Origin: Craterostigma plantagineum
Taxonomy: Eukaryota > Streptophyta > Magnoliopsida > Lamiales > Linderniaceae
DNA length: 64,000 bases
Direction of reading: 5' to 3'
NCBI GenBank assembly: GCA_027422505.1
Contig: JAPQWV010000001.1
Coordinates: forward strand, 1,054,001 to 1,118,000
The first letter of the stretch is position 1. Each line of letters opens with the position of its first letter. Below are positions 34,796 to 46,528 of this stretch, piece after piece. The notes under the pieces are model-generated. The model was not told the DNA's origin, searched no databases, and saw nothing but the letters and a program-made list of their open reading frames with translations. Both the position numbers and the translations under genes were made by a program.

Positions 34796-35295
34796 CTTTA
34801 GGGTATGTTTGGTTTATGGATTTTAGCGAGGAAAAGAAAAGAAAACGAAAAGGAAAATTAGTTTTTGTATTTAGTTGATTAGGGAAATAGATGAGCAAAA
34901 GAAAAGAAAACTTTAACCAATTTTAAACTAAAATCATGGAAAAGCACTTTCCTCACTAAATGATGAGGAAAAGGAAGGAAAACAAGTTGAAATCATTTTC
35001 TCATTAGTTTTCTTTTCCTCACACATTTCCTTGATCCAAACACACCCTTAGTTCATGGAAAGTAGTAGGGAAAAGAAAAGAAAAAGGAAAAGGAAAACTG
35101 TTTCCGTGTTTGGTTGATCGAAGAAATACGTACGGAAAAGAAAAGAAAAGAAAATTTGCATTATTTTTAACTTGAAACTAAGGAAAACTAATTTCCGCAC
35201 CAAATGGTGCGGAAAACGAAAGAAAAACTTACGGAAATCATTTTATCCCGCGTTTTCTTTTCCATTCTAATTTTCCCAAACCAAACAGAGTGTTA
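34796..35295. mobile_element. Paired fold-back MITE-like repeats (gtttgg/ccaaac ends)
   Basis: The first unit runs from ttagggtatgtttggtttat (about 34,797) to tgatccaaacacacccttag (about 35,050), and its end is a near-complement of its start. A second related unit follows to ccaaaccaaacagagtgtta (about 35,294). Both are filled with gaaaagaaaag and its complement. They are non-coding. The ends resemble hAT-type MITEs, but no clean target duplication was identified. Confidence 0.6.
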
Positions 35296-35724
35296 GAGTG
35301 AGGCAGGAAAGAGAAAATGCCCATCGTTTCGTATCAGCTGAGGCGGTGTAGTAGGACAGCGGATAGGGTTTTCTCATTTAATATATACTTTTTTTTAACA
35401 TTTTCATATGATCATTAATAAAGTGACAATGATGATAATGAATTTGATGATTAGCTTAGTACATAGACATACATATAGACATGCCCAAATTCAACCATAA
35501 CCGGTGGTTGAAACCGCCAACGCCGGCTACGGAACAACCGGCAACCGTAACAACCGTAAAGTGCCGGTTACGGGGCGGTTGGTCCATTCAACCAACTACC
35601 AACGGGGTGGAAAATGTAAAAAAGAAATAAAAAATAAAAAAAGGGGAATAACCGTTGGTTACAACGGCTCAGAAGCTGTTTTTCTATAAAAAAAAAAAAA
35701 AACCCTCCCCACACACCACTCTTT

Positions 35725-35767
35725 TCACTCTCTATCTCTCAATCTCTATCTCTCAATCTCTCTCTCT

Positions 35768-35802
<35 letters not shown>

Positions 35803-35827
35803 CTATCTTTCAATCTCTCTCTCTCTA
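35725..35827 (+). repeat. CT-rich microsatellite
   Basis: A (CT)n / ctctctatctctcaat tract within the hAT element, followed by a CCACC-rich stretch to about 36,010. Confidence 0.85.
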
Positions 35828-36028
35828 ATAACACCACCCCACACCACCACCGCCCGTCGCCGCCAGCACCACTACCCACGCCCACTCGCCGTCGCCGCCC
35901 ACCCGTCGCCCGCCAGCCACCACGCCACCGCCACCACCACCGCCCGCCACCTCCTGTCCGGTCCCGCTGCCTACCACCACCACCACCCCACCACCACGTG
36001 CCGCCGCCACAACGCGAGCATAGAACGC

Positions 36029-38027
36029 TTGAAGGAGTATTGTCAACAGTCAGTCGGAAGGCAATTCTTCCACGTGTGTTGTTTTTGTCACATACTTAAC
36101 TTTTGTGTGCAAGACGCGCTAGTTAGTTTAAAGGAACAAGTGCAGCCTATACGCCTACGCAATCAGTTACCTGATGAGGCACCCTCCTTTATTGAAGAAG
36201 TGGAAGCGTTTCTGCGCTAGAGAGGATGTTTCGGCTATGAGGTTTAGTTTAGACGTACCCACTAGGTGGAATTCCACCTACAAGTTGTTGTGTGGCTCGA
36301 TGGAATATCGGCAGCATCTCTGCGACTTCTTTGCCGAAAACAGAGTGTTATCGTTTGATTTACTTCCAGAGATGTGGGATCCGTGCAACAACTTATGTGA
36401 GATACTTCAAGTATTTCACGACGCCACCGAGGCGATGTCGGGTTCATATTACCCGACATCAATACTAGCGATCATTGCCTTAAAGTCGCAATCAACCTCG
36501 ACGGGCTTCAGTTTGATCCAGTAGTCGGCGAGGCCGTTGGGAACATGACTACCAAGTGGCTCGAATATTTTCTGAGTTACCCGATATCTTCCTTATAGCA
36601 CAGATATTGAATCCAAGATGGCATTTAGAGGGTACGGATAGACTACTAGAATGCTACTATACGAAGATATCGTCGAGACGTACCGCCGATAGTATTTATT
36701 GGCAGAGCGTACTTGATCGAGCGTATGACTCTTTAAAGGATCTCTTTAAAGAGTATAAGCCCGATTTCGGTCATGATCCATCTCGATCGAGCTCGGGGCG
36801 CGGTCAGTCTAGTTCTAGTAGTATTCGATCTTCACGATTAGCTGACTACTACGCATCCTCAATGCAAACAAGCGTCCAAGGTCCTCCCAAAATCCCTACG
36901 TAGAACTCGATAACTTCATGAACACGACTTTCGAGATCAAGGACGATGATCGTTTCAACGTCCTTAGATGGTGGTTGAGGGTGTCGCCAACGTATCCAAC
37001 GTTGGCGAGATCGCTCGGGAGATCCTTGCCGTCCCGGTTTCGACCGTCGCGGTGGAGCATGCTTTTAGCATGGCGCGGTTTGACTTTGAGTAGACGTGGG
37101 TAATGTTCCGGTTTGGGCCGGTTCCGGGCCGGTTCTACCGGTTCCGGGTCTACCGGTTCCGGTTCAACCGGTTCCGAAATAGTACCGGTTCCGGTTTCGG
37201 TTCCGGGACCATTTTCCCGGAACCGGCCCGGAACCACTATACTGAACCCCGGGGCTGAAATGGGCCGGTTCAGGTTCCGGAACCGGCCCATTTATTTTTT
37301 TATTATTTTTTTGTTTTTACTTGCATGCTTTGTGGCTTTAACGTTTTGTTTTTACTTGCATGCTTCGAACAACTACACTGTTAGTCCGAAGTTCCAAGAA
37401 TATTAATTTTTTAGTTGTTGGAAGAATATTACGTAGTAACTTTTTAGTCCCAAGTTCCAAGAGCAGACATAAATGGGGTGGCTTTTAACGTTTTGTTTTC
37501 TTTGCTTTTGAATTTGTCTACTGTGGTCCGTTCTCAATTAAATACTACATTATTACCTAGATATCTGAGCTTGACTGCTATCGTAATCTGTGATTCATCA
37601 ATGTAAGAGTTCGAATAATTAATAAAAAAATAAAGGAGACTTGGCCCAACGGGCCGGTTCCGGTTCCGGCCCGGAACCGGAACCATTGGGCGGAACCGGG
37701 AACCGGAACCGGTAATCCACGGTTCCGGTTTCCCGGAACCGGCCCAATCCACTACTATTGGGCCGGTTACCGGTTCCGGTTCTGGACCGGTTTCGTGGGC
37801 CGGTTTTGGCCCGAGTCTGGGTTGACCCGGCCCATTACCCAGGTCTAACTTTGAGCGAGAAGCGTTCGAACTTGGGTGTCGATAACCTCGAGTACCAATG
37901 TCTTCTCGCTGATTGGACTCGAGCCGAGTATTGCACCCAAGATGAGCGTGCAAGCGACTCGCCCCATGACCTTTTCGATGACACCACTGGCACGGAGACA
38001 AGAGGCGGCGATGACGAGGATTATTAG
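36029..38027 (+). pseudogene. hAT transposase pseudogene
   Basis: Coding remnants of the transposase of the surrounding hAT element, on the + strand in at least three frames: about 36,029-36,520, 36,556-36,903, then 36,904-37,090 into the dimerisation motif, and 37,856-38,027 after the nested insertion. RWNSTY and the C-terminal VPVSTVAVEHAFS motif identify it. Stops and frame changes make it non-functional. Confidence 0.85.
37091..37847. mobile_element. Non-autonomous hAT element rich in GGTTCCGG repeats, nested in the hAT transposase
   Basis: The ends tagacgtgggtaatg and reverse complement tagacctgggtaatg are flanked by the exact 8-bp duplication actttgag (37,083-37,090 and 37,848-37,855). 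The interior near both ends is dense in ggttccgg/ccggaacc units in both orientations, with an AT-rich middle. No transposase is present. It interrupts the dimerisation region of the older hAT, which dates it as the later insertion. Confidence 0.9.
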
Positions 38028-39076
38028 ATGCATTCGACGAGGCGTGGACTCCACATCAACAAACACGCCCGAAAAAAGATAAGTATCTGACTCTTATATT
38101 TTTTCTTCGTAGAAATAATGTTTATGGCAAACTAATGAATTGTTATTTTCAGTTACTTCAAGATTTGCATAAGCCGATTACGGCGACGAAGCCCGATAAA
38201 GATAAGTATTATTCATCTTTTTAATTTTAAATATTTGTATCGTTTATACTTATGTCTAACAAATAAATACATATTTTCAGGTACTTCGATATTTTGACAA
38301 GCGGAATACGAGCAACGACGAAGCCCGAAAACGATAAGTGAATATTAGATCTTAGTTAATTTTCATTCTTTTTAATTAAACTTCTAATATAACTTATGTT
38401 TACGGATTTTTTCCAAAGGGAAGGAGATTTCGAAGAAAAGTTTTTTCAAGGGGAAGGAGATTTTGAAGAAGAGTGGCTTCAGCCGTTTGCGGCTTCGGTA
38501 AGTCCAGGCGCCATGCGCGTTAGCAACGTGTGAGCTATGGAGCCGTGGCGAAGTGAGTCCGGTACTTCCGCTTATGCGACTGCCGCCTGGAGTTACTGGA
38601 GCCTCGAACGGGCGAAGTCCGTAACTGTATCGGGTCTTTCAAGATTTGCGGAGATCGGATTCGGACCGGACGGAGACTGAAAAGAAAACTTTTCACCATA
38701 TTTTTTATTAATTTATGTATTGTATTGTAGTTGATTCAATTAAAAATTTGTACTACAATTTTTTTGTAAAATGTCGTACATTTTTCGTAACTGTCTTACA
38801 AATTATATACTACATTTCGATATATAATTCGTCCAAATAATATACCAAACCAAACATTTATGATATTCGAACATGAAAATAATAATAAAAAAAGAACCGG
38901 TGGTTTTAACTGCCGGTTACCGTTAACCGCCGATTAGTATAACCGTCAACCGGGGGCGGCAAAGCGCACCGGCGGTTGGGCAAGTCTACATACATAGCTT
39001 ATGAATGATTGTCGGGAAAGTTAGAAGCATTAGTAGGGTTATTTATATCTGGCCCATTTTCCAAAGTAAACTAATA

Positions 39077-39320
39077 TCCCCCTGTCCCAAATGTTTATGG
39101 ACATTTGGGAGCTGACACGAGAATTAAAAAATTGAATATTTTAATAATATAGTATAATTAAGAGGTAAAAAAAAATTGTATATTTTGACACGTCTTTTAA
39201 GAATCTTTAACATTAGTATATTGATTGTTTGTGATAGTTTTTTGTTAAATAAGGAAATGTACAAAAGATGTGGGACGTCCGATTCACTAAAATGTATAAA
39301 ATGGTTTGGGACGGAGGGAG
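39077..39320. mobile_element. Stowaway-like MITE 1
   Basis: About 244 bp with ends tccccctgtccc and gggacggaggga, flanked by TA. The interior matches the MITEs at 58,726 and 59,848 (gacacgtcttttaagaat, attgtttgtgatagtttttt). These are Tc1/mariner-type features. Confidence 0.85.
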
Positions 39321-39446
39321 TATTTATTTCACTCGATTTTGGTGGCCCGACGAAATAAGAGTCAGTTTATTTGAAAAGCTTGAAAGCCCATTAAGTGCAT
39401 GGAATTTCCATTTTACATACGCAATTGTCCAAATCAGCCAGGGCAT

Positions 39447-40520
39447 CAGGGCCGGCTCATCATAATATGAGGCCTAAAGCAAAATATTTTGGCGGGGCCT
39501 TTTTTATTGAAAAAAAATTATATGAATAAAATTTTTAGAAGAAAAGTGTCTGGAATACTCATCTTTAGGAAATTCAATATCATCGATCCTAACTGGACCT
39601 TTTTCTACTAGTAAATCTCTTAAATTATTATCATATTTATCCATTTACTCGGATCATAAAGGTTAGTAGTTAAACTAACTGATTAATTATTTTTCTCTTG
39701 TTCCATATTATTAGTTTCGAGATTATCATATTTTAATAGATCTTCAAATACTTCTTCCTTCTCTAACGTTTGTTTGTCATCAATATCATCTTCGTTTCTT
39801 CATTTACCCTTTTACAGAAGCCTTTTTATTACCCTTTTCTTCATTTAAAGAAGCCTCACCAATACCATCTTCGTTTACAGACGTCTGCCCATTGTTAGTC
39901 TTGTTTTTATAACATATTTTTTACCCTTTCTGCGATTCAACTAAAGCTTATAGTGTCTGTTTTTTAATCTCTTTGAATGACCAGATTCATATTTTCTTGT
40001 TGACATCACTTACTAACAACAAAACAATGCAACGAAGTTTGATAAAAATTTCACAGATGCAATCAAAATAGCTTTACCAATAATAATAAATAAGATATGA
40101 AAAATGCGAAGATAAAACCTGACCTGAATGGCTGAATTATTTTGTTGAGCTTCTGAAATTTATCTGAAATTCGAAAGATATCAAGAAGAAGAGGTCAGTT
40201 GTTGTTTGCCTTCGAGGGAGCTTTTAGAAGGATTGAGACCGTTGGGTATTTTACTATTTAGCAAAGAGGGACACGGATGATTTATTAAGAGGCACAAAAA
40301 AGAAAGGAAGTTGAAAAGACAATTCGAAAGAGACAAAGGATAAAATGTCGGGCCTATTGAAGGGAAAATAATAGGTATATATTTGTAGTATTGGGCTAAA
40401 AATAATGGCCTTACTTATTTCTTTTGCACAAATAAACACTACAAAACTAAATGATGGGGCCCTAAAAAGTTTTGGGGCCTAAAGCCCATGCTTTATGGCT
40501 TTACCCAATAGCCGGGCCTG
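39447..40520. mobile_element. hAT-like element with CAGGGCCGGCT ends
   Basis: The ends cagggccggct and reverse complement caggcccggct are flanked by the near-identical octamers cagggcat (39,439-39,446) and cggggcat (40,521-40,528). Subterminal ggcctaaagc occurs near both ends. The 1,074-bp interior has no intact transposase. The terminal sequence resembles Ac-class hATs. Confidence 0.75.
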
Positions 40521-40881
40521 CGGGGCATTGAGGTTGCAATTTTTTGCACATTTCAAAGTTGATGGTATGATTTTCACTCATTTGAAATTTAAATTTAGAA
40601 ACACCATCAAACATATTAATATTTTGCACACTCACATGCGTGTGCTATATATAACATATAAATATATAAGAAAAATAGAGGGTAAAATTAGAAGATACAA
40701 TAAAAAATGGAGTGGATGGTTTTTTATTTTAATATTAATTTTTAATTAATCTAAATTGACAAACTCAAATTTGTCAGTTTATCTCAAACTCTCAAGCTTA
40801 ATAAAGAGTATAAATATGGAAAAAAGCATAGATTTAGATTAAATATGAAATCTGTTAATGTTGAGCGTTCAGCATTGGCAA

Positions 40882-41593
40882 TGTTGGGGTAACATTCTAG
40901 CCAACATTTGTTGGTCGAGAATGTTCCCTTCCTCGGTTTTATCTTTCATGCCCAAAACTAATTCTATTGCTGACGTGGTATTTTACTAGACTTATGCAGG
41001 TCTTGGATAAGGTAAAGAACGGTTCAAATCGCATCAAAGTGAATGTGGAGCGAAAATAGGAAGAGTGCATACTAAAGAAAGGAGAGCTTGGAGCTAAAGA
41101 AAAGACCGAGCACTTGGAGTGACCAAGTCGACTCCCAACGGACACTAACGGTCATAACACTCTTAGTGGACGTTAGTGGACGTTGGGGGAGGTTGCTAAG
41201 TCGTTTGGACAAGTCCTTCACGAGTTGAAGACATATAAAAGGCGAAGGACTTAACCATTTGTAGACACGACTTAGACAACGAACACAGAGCGAAAGTGAG
41301 AGCATCTCTGAGCGAGAGTTATTCCTTGAAAGAGTTTTCTTTTTGATCTAGCTTGTGAGGTTTTAGAATCGTATGTGATTCGTCCCTTTTGCTAGATTTG
41401 TCTTAACTGTCTTTCTCGATAGTTTGTAATCCATCGTTTTAGTGGATTATTTTGCCGCAAGGCTCGCAGCAAGTTATTTGACTTGCTGCACAAAATCATC
41501 CCTGGTGTTCGTGTTTTTTTATCATTAAGTTCGTTCTTTTCCGCTGTGCATTTACAAGTAAGTTGGAGTGTTAGCCTAACATTGCATCCAACA
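40882..41593 (+). repeat. Solo-LTR-like repeat
   Basis: Bounded by tgttgg and ccaaca. It contains an LTR-type promoter (tataaaagg near 41,235) and downstream poly(A)-like and T-rich sequence. No retroelement coding sequence, primer-binding site or polypurine tract adjoins it, so I read it as a solo LTR. No matching 5-bp flanks were found, so the limits may be a few bases off. Confidence 0.5.
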
Positions 41594-42838
41594 TCAGCAT
41601 ATTACGAAGTGTTTTACATCCATTGTGTACGGGACCCCCATCAAAATCGACAGAATTCAATATTCTCGAGAATTTCATATGTATGCATGTTAACGATCCT
41701 ATTTCGTTTAGTCGTCGAAACTCGAAGTATCATGTAAGCTAGTCATACAAAGTCAATAGTGGTGCACTAAACCTACCGGGTCGGATCGCTCAGTTATCGG
41801 TCTTTTCTTTGGTTGACCTGAATATTTTCTCGTCAATTGCATAATAAAAACGAATTCAAAGTCACTAAAGCAAAGCCCTTATCCAGGTCATTTTCGAAAC
41901 CCTGACCTGATTAAATAATACCCCTCAAAGGACGATGCTTTAAACATTTGCTAAAATTAAGAAAGGTTGTTAAATTATTTATTGACTTCAAATGTTACAT
42001 TATCAAAAAGAAAAAAAATATCTTGAATTCGACGGACACACCTACCGCTTGAAACCAGTCTCACGCGTATTTGGGATTTAATGCAAGTAGAGAGAAAATC
42101 TATCCAGAATAAAAAGAGAGGTCGCATTTTCGAAAGCTAATAGTCGAGTAATGAGAATTCATGAGATTGAAATAGAAAAGAAAAATGGGAAGTGGTCTAT
42201 ATACTAAAGACTTATATGGTCCATATGGGGTGTCGACTGAAATTTAATTTCACCAAGAATTTCCCACAGTGGACCGTTCTTGCTTGGCTTGTTTCCATTC
42301 GGTGACTTCTCAATTAACGTGCCTAAATGTCATAAATGATTAAAACACATTTTATGTTTTAATTCATCTTTAAGTTGTAATAAATACGCCTAAAGTCTAC
42401 ATACACAAATGTTTCCTAATCCACGTATCCTTGCAGTCCTCAACAAGCATAACGAGGTACGATCGAGTTGACACGTGGCACCTTTGCGCAGCTTGTACGC
42501 TCATCGCAAATAAATCTACCAACGCCATAAAAGAATAGTTCAATAACATGGAAATAATTTCAACGATTATTAAACTATTGAACTGTGACATAACAACATC
42601 ATGGCGTGCAAGAAAATTTCAAGAAACCTCGTCCCACTTGACATTTTAGCCTGCATTTATTACATAATGAATCTTGTCATAATATTCAAAATAATCCGTT
42701 GACATATTGAAATTCCACCTCACCGTCGCGTGTACATTACTCAAATAACGAAATTCTATTTCATATTCTTTTTCTTTTCCTTCCCATGCAAGGAGCAAGC
42801 CTATATCAACCAACCACGCGTATGCAAACACACACACA
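41594..42838. other. AT-rich intergenic region upstream of the IDA-like gene
   Basis: No gene recognised; promoter side of the IDA-like peptide gene. Confidence 0.45.
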
Positions 42839-42856
42839 CATATAATATATATATAG
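42838..42856 (+). promoter_or_regulatory. TATA-rich core promoter of the IDA-like gene
   Basis: acatataatatatatatag lies about 120 bases upstream of the start codon, after a short (CA)n run. Confidence 0.45.
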
Positions 42857-42975
42857 ATAGAGATACAACCCCTTCATTCAAAAAAATCACACACTTCAAC
42901 GTATCCGAAAACCGTAAAACAGAAAGCAAAGAGATCAAAGTCCAAAGAGGAAAAGAAAATTAAGAAAAAAATAAT

Positions 42976-43269
42976 ATGGTTTCTTCTTTGTTTTCATCAA
43001 GGACCTTCAAGATAAGCTCGTGGAGGGCGGTCGTGTTACTGTATTTTCTCGTGCTATTTATATGGAATCCATGTGTTGCCATTAGACCAGGCAAAGATAT
43101 GATGATGATGAAGAAAAAGAAGGATGAAGATGACTTCTCTACGAAGACCTTGAAATATTTTCAAGAAAAGGATGTCAATGGGCGTTTGTACTTCACTATG
43201 TTACCAAGAGATGTTCCAATTCCTCCTTCTGCGCCATCCTTGAGGCATAACTCTACTCCTCAGAATTGA
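42976..43269 (+). CDS. IDA-like (IDL) secreted peptide precursor
   Basis: A single exon encodes 97 residues. An N-terminal hydrophobic stretch (about residues 16-35, ending NPCVA) is a likely signal peptide. A basic and acidic variable region follows, and the C-terminus carries the EPIP-type motif LPRDVPIPPSAPSLRHN (residues about 76-92) plus a short STPQN tail. IDA and IDL peptides are processed to a PIPPSAP...RHN hormone sensed by HAESA/HSL receptor kinases in organ abscission, root and stress responses. The usual Lys before RHN is Leu, and the motif is not fully terminal, which resembles the IDL6/7/8 group more than IDA. Confidence 0.88.
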   Translation: MVSSLFSSRTFKISSWRAVVLLYFLVLFIWNPCVAIRPGKDMMMMKKKKDEDDFSTKTLKYFQEKDVNGRLYFTMLPRDVPIPPSAPSLRHNSTPQN

Positions 43270-43910
43270 AGATAGACATGTAATGAATTCCTAGCTTATT
43301 CTTGATTTTTTATATTCTTTCTCTTATTGGCAGGAAACATTTGTTTTTTGGGTCTAAAGTAACTAGTACTTGAGAAGGGGTATTTTCCTAGAAATTTTAT
43401 ATTTTTAATATCTGTATTTATTTATTGATAAGGTATATATTTGTATTGTATTATTGATGTCGAAAAGTAGTTAGTTAGTCTATCTTTGTTCATGATCATT
43501 CAATTTCGCGTGATTGTCAACTAATTAATTTGTATCCTTATCATCATCTAATTAATTTGTAGTAACGTGGTGCAAAAGCATTATTGTGGAAAAAACCAGC
43601 CATGGGGATATCCGATACACGTCGACTTTGAATTTATTTAAATATTAATTATCAATTAAGTCAACCCTATCATCTATAAAATAAACAAAGATCAGTAGAA
43701 ACTGTATAGTGGTCAACACGTTATGATATATCATTATTAAATATATCTCATATGCTGACGATCATAATTTATTTCCCCCATATCTTAATTCATCGTTGGT
43801 TAGCCAATCAATACACATCACCGATTCGGTCGTTACCTTCAAGTTTCAACTCTTGACCGCTTAAGATAATACATTCATTGATCATACGAACATATTGAAA
43901 GTATCATATA
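43270..43910. other. Intergenic region
   Basis: 3' flank of the IDA-like gene; nothing else recognised. Confidence 0.45.
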
Positions 43911-44175
43911 CTTCCTCCGTCCCACTTATTTCTTCCCATCTTTCTATTTCGGGCGTCCCACATAATTCTTCCCATTTCCATTTTTGGTAAAAAATTATCC
44001 CACTAATTAAACTAATTACACCATTAATATTAAAAAAAGTCTTCTCGATTTGCGTGTCTACTAATAACTTTTCTCTCTCCATACCTCAAAAGGTGTACTA
44101 TAATATTAAAATAATGTGATTTCTTAATCTCCGTGCCCACTAATCTTCGGCAACATTTAAATGGGACGGAGGTAG
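43911..44175. mobile_element. Stowaway-like MITE 2
   Basis: 265 bp from cttcctccgtcccacttatt to the near-complement atgggacggaggtag, flanked by TA. It belongs to the same CTCCGTCCC-ended superfamily as the others but has a different interior (ttcttcccat repeats). Confidence 0.85.
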
Positions 44176-44190
44176 TAATAATTAATGATA

Positions 44191-44829
44191 TGTTAGGATA
44201 TGCGGAAATCCCCGATAATTATTTTGCCCAAAAAATGACGATAATAAATAAAAGAGACGAAAAATAAATTTGGACAGTGACACGAGATTTACGTGGTTCG
44301 ATCAGAATGACCTACGTCCACGGGCCGGAGGGTAGAACTTCTTTATTATGTGGAGATATTACAGACACGTACACTGACGTGATATAAAAGCACTACAACA
44401 ATATTAGGAGTAGGCTACAAAGAAATATTGGAGAAAATGTGACCGAGGAATAAACCCTCGCTAACGATGTGGTGGTATTTTTCTGTGCCCTGAGGCTCTG
44501 AGGCATTTTTCTTCTGCATCGAACACTGTCTATTTATAGGCCAAGCAATCCATCGATCTCTTGTGTGTAAACACACTTAGTCCAAGTCATATGTGTGCGC
44601 ACACATTTGACAAATCAATAAAGTTGCCGCACACAACATGCATCACGTCCTTCTTTTCTTTTATGCCCACTTGGACCTTTTCAAAACCCATGTGATGGTA
44701 CTGTTCATTTGATGGCATCAACCACTTTTCAAAAGCCACGTTAAAAAATGAGCTTAACAATTCCTTCCTTAGCATGCTAGTTGCCTTCTTGAATATTCAA
44801 TATGGACGGTGAATCATGCTCACCTAACA
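44191..44829 (-). repeat. 3' LTR of the copia element
   Basis: Left-hand LTR, 639 bp, TGTTAGG...CCTAACA, preceded by the tgata duplication. It includes a motif (acgtggttcg...cctacgtccacgg) also seen in the LTR at about 60,267-60,972. Confidence 0.95.
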
Positions 44830-44927
44830 AATCTCCACCTTGAGCTTGATTTCGAAAAATACTCCACCTTAATTAGTAATACCTTTAGTCACTATCTCTG
44901 TCTCCCTCTGTCCATAGCCCCCGCGGG

Positions 44928-46500
44928 CTAGTTCACCATTTCTGATGATGGTGAATGAGCAGCGCTTAGCCTAAAATGGCTAGCAAGAGGAGTGCTGACT
45001 GGTTTGGCATTGCTCATGCCAAATCTCTCCAAAACCTTTCTGAGGTAACTTTCCTGGGTTAGGTATAACTTACCAGCTCCTCTATCACGTCTAATCTCCA
45101 TACCACGAATCTTCTTAGCTGCTCCCAAATCTTTCATCTCAAATTCACCGTTCAATAAGGCCTTCAACTGGTGAATTTCTGCAAAATTCTTAGCCTCAAT
45201 GAGCATATCATCAACATATAATAACAGATAAATGAACGAACTGTCATTTAACTTCCGGAAGTAAACACAACTATCATACTTGCTCCTGGAGAAACCATGA
45301 CCCAACATGAAAGAGTCAAACCGTTTATACCACTGTCTTGGAGACTGCTTTAATCCGTATAAGGATTTCTTTAACAAACAGACTTGGTCTTCCTTGCCTT
45401 CAACTATGAAGCCTTCAGGTTGCTTCATATAAATCTGTTCGTCTAAATCACCATGTAAGAACGCCGTCTTGACGTCGAGCTTTTCTAACTCCAAATCATA
45501 CATGGCAACGAATGCAAGTAATACACGAATAGAGCTATGTCTAACGACAGGTGAGAATACATCATTAAAAAAACACCTTGTACCTGACTATAGCCTTTCG
45601 CGACTAATCGTGCCTTATACCTTGCATCGTCAGAACCAGATAAACCTTCTTTTTTCTTGAAGACCCACTTACATCCGACTATTTTCTTTTTCTTCGGCGG
45701 CGGCACAAGAATCCACATACCGTTCTTGTGTAGAGACTCCATTTTTTCATTCATCGCTACCAGCCACTTATCAGAATTAGCATCGCTTATCGCCTCCGAA
45801 TAGGTAGAAGGTTCGCCGCCTCCACCTGTTTCTTGCGCCACTGATAAAGCGTATGAAACTAAATTCACGTACCGCTGTGGTAGTCGAATCTCCCGTCTCT
45901 CCCTATCTCTGGCTATAGAATATTCCTGCTCGGTGCTTTCCTCTTCAACAGGATCTGAATCACGTTCTAGCTCATCCTCTTGATCTGTTGAACTCGTAGC
46001 AGGGTCATCTGAAGGATCTTTGTTGATCTCGAGCTCCACCTCGCTGTGTAAACTATCATTCTTTTCTTGATTAGAAGAATAAATAGACTCTTTTGAAGGA
46101 TATAACATAGAAGACTCGTCAAATGTAACATCTCTGCTAATTATAAATTGGGTGACATGGGATCAGGATAATATAGTCTATATCCTTTCACCCCTGAAGC
46201 GTAACCGAGGAAAATACACTTCTTAGCTCTAGGCTCTAATTTTCCCTCGTTTACGTGCATATAAGCTGGGCACCCAAATATTCTTAAGTTGGAATAATCA
46301 GCAGGAGTACCTGACCATAATTCCTCAGGAGTCTTGAAGTTGATTGGTGAACACGGTGAGCGGTTGACAATATAACATGCTGCAGCGATAGCTTCAGCCC
46401 AAAAATCATTTGTCAACCCAGCGTTGGAGATCATACATCGAGCTCTCTCTAAAAGCGTCCGGTTCATGCGCTCGGCGACACCATTTTGTTGAGGCGTCAT
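44928..46500 (-). pseudogene. copia integrase C-terminal part and reverse transcriptase remnants
   Basis: Pieces at 46,500-46,141 (TPQQNGVAERMNRTLLE, FLGYASGVKGYRLY), 46,108-45,485 and 45,503-44,928. The RT shows LDVKTAFLHGDLDEQIYM, SLYGLKQSPRQW and the catalytic YVDD. Breaks lie near 46,120-46,140 and near 45,500. The reading ends in a stop at 44,928 soon after SAAHSPSSEM, where an intact element would continue into RNase H. Confidence 0.88.
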
Positions 46501-46528
46501 TCGAACAGTGTGATGTCGAGCAATACCT

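Larger units (their letters stand above)
35476..38988 (+). mobile_element. hAT DNA transposon with decayed transposase and 8-bp target duplication
   Basis: The ends are inverted (tagacatgcccaa at left; reverse complement tagacttgcccaaccgccgg at right), flanked by the exact 8-bp duplication catacata (35,468-35,475 and 38,989-38,996). Transposase pieces on the + strand include CHILNFCVQDAL, DVPTRWNSTYKLL, a LADYY stretch, MNTTFEI and, in another frame, ILAVPVSTVAVEHAFS of the hAT dimerisation domain; the tail NLEYQCLLADWTRAEY resumes after 37,855. Frames break several times, and the BED zinc finger and N-terminal part are missing, apparently replaced by the microsatellite-rich stretch 35,720-36,020. 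It cannot make active transposase. A second hAT is nested at 37,091-37,847. Confidence 0.92.

Noticed and set aside
35825..36046. Gly/Val-rich minus-strand ORF
   Set aside because: Translation of a CCACC-repeat stretch in the hAT element.
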